Of a stretch of 64,000 nt of DNA, positions 59,531-64,000 are shown in pieces. Source of the stretch: Delphinus delphis (taxonomy: Eukaryota > Chordata > Mammalia > Artiodactyla > Delphinidae); assembly GCF_949987515.2 (NCBI RefSeq), contig NC_082694.2:17415958-17479957 (forward strand), read 5' to 3'. Position numbers and translations under genes: made by a program. Numbering within the stretch: the stretch's first letter is position 1; each line of letters begins with the position of its first letter. Below the pieces are notes generated by a model. The model did no database searches and had not been told where the DNA came from. It saw only the letters and a list, made by a program, of their open reading frames with translations.

Positions 59531-60964
59531 ATAAATATGAACCTTCCTTTATATATATGGTATAGTGCTTGATGATAGGCCACAGGGCACTGAGAGACAC
59601 ACTGAAAAAGTGCTAAGAAAATGAAAGGAAGAAGACAAATATGCTGCTTTGATATAATTGAAAAAGAGGAGCAGATTACAAAGACTGATTCCTAAACAAG
59701 GAAAAGAGCTAACACCAGTCATTATCCGGCTCAGTACATATACAAGCAGACCAAGTAGCCAAATGAATTATTGACCATCCTTTAAAATACATAGTAAAAT
59801 TGCTTACCCAGAATCTCAGATAGCTTTGATCCAATGCAAGGTATAGAGTCCTTCCTTTCCTCTAGCAACAATTTCCTGAGTTAAAAAACATTTTATGTGT
59901 AAAAGTATAATAATATGCCAGACAGGCTCAAAGAGGTTAATCAATAGAAATAAGCTTGGAAAAAAAGGACAAAAATATCATGCTTGGATAGGGAGGAATG
60001 ACAGACAATATATGTGTTTCTATGTAAATTCCTAAGCCAGAGTGGCATTGTGCCTCGAAAATCTATTACATAAACGAATTGAATAGTTATTAAGCTTTTA
60101 AAAAGTTTATATTATAATCTTAAAAATCTAATAATGAAGGTTACTAGTAATTACAGAGAGCTATTACATATATGGGTTGTTTGAACTGAAATACCCCTTC
60201 ACTCGTCATTGTTTTTACGCTTATGCCACAAAAACTGATTATGGTCAATATATGTAAGGAAATTATTTAAAAGCTATGAGATGGCTAATAGAAATGGAAG
60301 GGAAGTTGTAGAATCCATAGCCACAAGCATGCCACAGACCAATCTGATAAGGACAAGGTCACAAGGTCATTTTATTGCTAAATATGCATGCTGCAGATTC
60401 ACCACTGTTACCACTAGGGCTCTATGCCCATGCTCTCACCATCGCCAAAATAGATTTGTGAATGCAACTTTTGTTGTGTGGTGAGTTCTCATTTTAATTC
60501 AAGACCACATGCTTATATCCTAGTTGCAAAATGTTCTGGGAAAATTCATATATGACCCTTTCATATTCTATAATAGGACAATTCTTGCCTCCCAACAAAA
60601 CACATATGTCTGGGAAACTTTCAATGTAAGATAAAAACAATGTTTATGTATTTCAGCCATTTAAGTATGAGTACTTTGGGCTAAGACATTATTATCAGTA
60701 TTCCTTGTCTAAAATGCACAAAAAGTTATATATTATTACACTTATTGCTATTAACACTTTTGAATTATAAAATGTTTATTTCACAAAGAGTTTTTTTCCA
60801 AATTATTCTCTAATCAAGCCTGTGTCCATAGCATTCTTACATACTTTTGACATAGGACTTCTTAAATGACCTATACAAATCCAGAATGTTCTGACATAAT
60901 AAGTCCTATCTATATGTTATACAAGGAATCAAGTGTCTGTTTTTCTTGAGTCAAATGTACCCCT
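59531..60964. other. Unique non-coding DNA
   Basis: No repeat or gene was recognised. A 67-residue frame at 60281-60484 has no domain signature and no splice context that I can support. Confidence 0.5.
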
Positions 60965-61090
60965 AACAGCTAGGTGACATTAGAAAAATGCATTCTCTTT
61001 TACACTAGTTACTCTCGTTGGTAAAATGAGAATCTTAGATTCAGTTTCATTAATATCATTTCTAACTCTACTATTCTCTGAAATATTTTC
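60965..61090 (+). mobile_element. MIR SINE fragment
   Basis: The MIR-like order agctaggtgacattagaaaa, gttggtaaaatgagaatctt, catttctaactct is readable but short. Confidence 0.45.
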
Positions 61091-61224
61091 ACTATAAAAT
61101 GAAGATAGTAATAACTCTGTTGCTAAAATTACTTTGTTTTACATGATTGATCTAATATTCTTATGCAAGCATTTTTATAATATATCAAGATTTTGGCAAT
61201 TTCAATATTTTATTATTCCCTTTC

Positions 61225-61280
61225 TTTAAGATTACATTTAATGATTTAAATTTTAAGATCAAATTTAATGTTTTAAAGTT
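61225..61280 (+). repeat. Degenerate tandem duplication, A+T-rich
   Basis: A 27-base unit beginning tttaagattacatttaatg is followed at once by a related unit beginning tttaagatcaaatttaatg. A looser third echo (attaagattgaattta) lies near 61289. Confidence 0.6.
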
Positions 61281-63119
61281 AAAATTATATTAAGATTGAA
61301 TTTAGATTAAGTAAATTAAATTTCATGTTATGTTCCATAATCCTTTCAGGAAATAATATATAAGTTTTCTAAATTGTTAGTAGTGCTGTTATCATGAACT
61401 TCAGTAGCATCATCCAGGTAATTTAGGGGCACTTGCTGAAAATTCAATAGTGTAACTCCAAATGGATTTATAGAATTATTTCTTATCCAGCTGGATTTAA
61501 AAATTAAGATAGATACGCATTTTGAACTGGAATTTTTATCTTGGTGATAAGCACTGTCATATGTTTGTGAACATGTCTAAAAATCAATAAGATTATTTCA
61601 GCAAGTTTGATTAGATTTTCTCCTTTTGGCCTTAGACTTTCATATAATGTATAGTTTTCTAAGAGCCTAGGGAATGAAATTGTCTCAGACTTGGTCATGT
61701 TTCCATTGAAGAATTTCCTAGCTGTGGATCTTCAGTTTCAGATAAGAGGATTTTATATAATCAAATCTATCTCAGCCCATAAATATTTTTTAAATGGAAA
61801 CCCCCACTAAGTTAAACCAAAAACTAAAAATAACCAATTTCAGTCTAGATTGAATAAAGCAATTGCACTTTTTTCTCACTATAAAGAGAGATTTCCACAT
61901 GAATATAGTCAAAACTATTTAATTCTACATTTTCTTTTAATCTTATATTACTTTCTAGCTACCTCTTTCACTCATAGGTGTTTCTCTAATCAGTTGGAAT
62001 AGAAATTTGCAAGCAAGTCAGGGGAAATATCAAAGATTCTTGTGATTCTACTAAGGTAATTATATTAGGAAATTGGACATCAAAACCAGGTTCCTGTTGA
62101 TTAGGGTATCAGGGAATCAACAGGTAGGCTCTGTAATTTAAATGTTTATTTGGAGCAGGAGTGAACCAGGTAGTAAGACTAACATTAGGACCATATATTT
62201 ATATTTCGTATATGCCAGTAACTGTATTTAATTCCCTCATGTTATCCTTTTCAATAACTTTAAAAATTATTATCATATTAACTTCCATAATGAAATATGA
62301 GATTCACATAATCTGAGTAGCTTTTGTCCAAATCCCACACATTTTAAGTGATGTGGACGTTATTCAAAACCGTGGTTGCACATAGATTTTTACGATACCA
62401 TTCTATCTCTCTGATTGCCCAGCCCTTAGACCCATTTAATCCATTCCTAGTAAAAATAAATATTAGTTACATTCATCATCAGTTTTCACTATTATCACCT
62501 ATACCCAGAGAGCATGGATGTCTACTCTCTATCTACTGTTACTCTCCTTTGTAAACGGGTAGTCTCCTTATGGATGCAAGTGTGTGGGTTCCAATTTAAT
62601 CACGGATGTGATGAGCCATGCCATAAGGCTGGAAAGAGAATATAATAATTTATGAACCAGGGGCTAAAGCTATCAGAAAATACTTTCAGTATAATATCCA
62701 GGCTTTGAGTGTGCAGCCACATATATCTACCATCAAGCAAAAGGGGATTTGGGAAAGGGATAGTTTGGCTTTCTCACTATCAGGAATGACTTAGCTTTTA
62801 TGCTGGAAGAGTGAAGAGTTAACAATGTGAAGTATGTCATAAGTGTCCTGAATAGTAGCATTCTTTTTTCTTGCTAGTCTGGCACTGTGCATTGACCTAT
62901 AAACACTTGTGATTTAAGGCACTTCTAGTATGAAAATGTCAGAAAAGGAAATTGCTCAGATAAACCAAAGATGGAATAAAAAAATATATATATACATATT
63001 GCTTGGCCCACATTCATATGTTTATTTTATCAATGAATAAAACTATTTATCAGCCTTCTAATATATTCTAGGTCCCATTATAGCCTAGGGAATCAAGAAA
63101 ATAAATATGATACCATACC
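61281..63119. other. Unique non-coding DNA
   Basis: No gene or confident repeat was recognised; a short TA tract lies at 62985-62996. Confidence 0.5.
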
Positions 63120-63211
63120 TACCCACCTTTAAAACACTTAATATTTATTGTGTGAAACAGTCACATTAAGCAAATAAACATAATAAATTACAGTCTGGAA
63201 GGTTTAATATA

Positions 63212-63530
63212 GGGTGTTCTAAAAGTCTTAAAGCAGTTTTAAGGATTAATAACTTCAGAAAGTAAATAATACAAACTTATAAAAACTTTTCTGAAAGTGT
63301 CATTATTTCAAGTTCTTATGGATTCATTTAGTTTTGTGCATTTTGTGTAATCAGTTGGTAACTTTATTATCTTTTTTGGTCCATCTGACTAAAAATAGCA
63401 AAAGCTGACTAAAAACTTAAAATTAAAACTTTCATGAGTATATACAAAATTGAAATGGTAAACCCTCCAATTGATAATTACTTTGCAAGTTAATAATACT
63501 TAAAACTGCATGAAACCTTTTGAGACAGAC
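63212..63530 (+). mobile_element. Mariner-type miniature inverted-repeat element
   Basis: The left end, gggtgttctaaaagtcttaa, and the reverse complement of the right end share a diverged terminal inverted repeat of about 45 bases with a common gcagttttaa core and a following taataact/ttattaact block. A TA-rich flank (tata at 63208-63211, tata at 63531-63534) fits the TA target used by mariner. No transposase frame remains in 319 bp. Confidence 0.6.
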
Positions 63531-64000
63531 TATATTAAAGAAATGCACAAAACATTTTAGAAACACAGAAGGGCAGGCTATCTGGATGTTATGAGTATTA
63601 GAAGAAAGAAGAAATTTGCAAAATAAATTATAGAGAGGACATTATGTATAGAGGAGATGGCATAAGTAAAGACAGAAAAATAAAGACGATTTGAGTGTGA
63701 CACACAGCCACAATCTTCTCACTTCCACGGTGCTGACTCCTACTTCCTTCTACCCACTGCCTTTCATTCAGTGAAGACTTTTCCATTTAGTCCACATTTG
63801 CTGTCCACCACAGACTTGGCCATCATTCTTATTGCCTTCAACATTTATATGGATAATGTAACCAAAAAGGAAGATTCTTATTGAATTTTTCTCTAATTAT
63901 CCTTTATTATTTTCTACATCTATCAACATTTTGGATATTTTCATCACCAGAAAATTTACCTTTCGTGAGATATTAGTCTCTGACCACCATTTCTTTTCCT
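63531..64000. other. Unique non-coding DNA to window end
   Basis: No gene or confident repeat was recognised. Confidence 0.5.

Noticed and set aside
60281..60484. 67-residue frame in unique DNA as a possible exon or retrocopy
   Set aside because: There is no protein I recognise, no A-tail or target duplication, and its length is common by chance in 64 kb.

Overview
The window is non-coding, interspersed-repeat-dominated mammalian DNA, almost certainly from a cetacean (whale or dolphin). The main evidence is ten copies of a roughly 200-300 bp tRNA-derived SINE of the CHR family. These have a conserved gggcttccctggtg head, a tRNA-like region, an A-rich tail and target-site duplications. They are embedded among L1 copies of cetartiodactyl type, with older mammalian layers (MIR, L2-like, MLT1/MaLR LTRs, old L1M) beneath. 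No host protein-coding gene, exon series or structural RNA gene could be supported. Long open frames are L1 remnants, SINE shadows or low-complexity tracts. The window reads as intergenic DNA or the interior of a very long intron.

Layout. 1-8.1 kb: mostly unique A+T-rich DNA with one CHR SINE, an old L1 3' end, an L2-like stretch and weak MIR remnants. 8.1-11 kb: two plus-strand L1 3' ends; the second has a clear duplicated target site and is followed by a (TG)n tract. 11-14 kb: unique. 14-25 kb: a nested mosaic. An old minus-strand L1 is split by two LTR-type insertions and by a 5.2-kb younger minus-strand L1, which itself carries two CHR SINEs and an L1 3' fragment with a probable 3' transduction. 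25-27.7 kb: a second old L1 split by two solo LTRs, then a G+C-richer unclassified block. 29.3-30 kb: a CpG-rich solo LTR. 33.5-36.3 kb: a twin-primed (inverted) L1 with a nested SINE, another L1, another SINE and an L1 remnant. 37-41.3 kb: MIRs, A+T-rich microsatellites and a near-perfect 253-bp inverted duplication (38794-39046 versus 40982-41234, 5 mismatches) around a 1.9-kb spacer. 41.5-43 kb: old L1 with two SINEs. 43-64 kb: unique DNA with two SINEs plus a long-form SINE, MLT1, LTR and old L1 remnants, and a mariner-type miniature element at 63.2 kb.

Function. Nothing here works as a pathway. The young L1 (17783-22971) is the best-preserved coding remnant. It has recognisable ORF1 coiled-coil, endonuclease and reverse-transcriptase segments, all disabled by nonsense codons, catalytic-residue changes, an internal deletion and insertions. 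The most unusual structure is the inverted duplication, which looks like a recent templated copy of one local segment inserted in reverse orientation 1.9 kb away. Subfamily names are from memory of consensus sequences and would need a repeat-library search to confirm.
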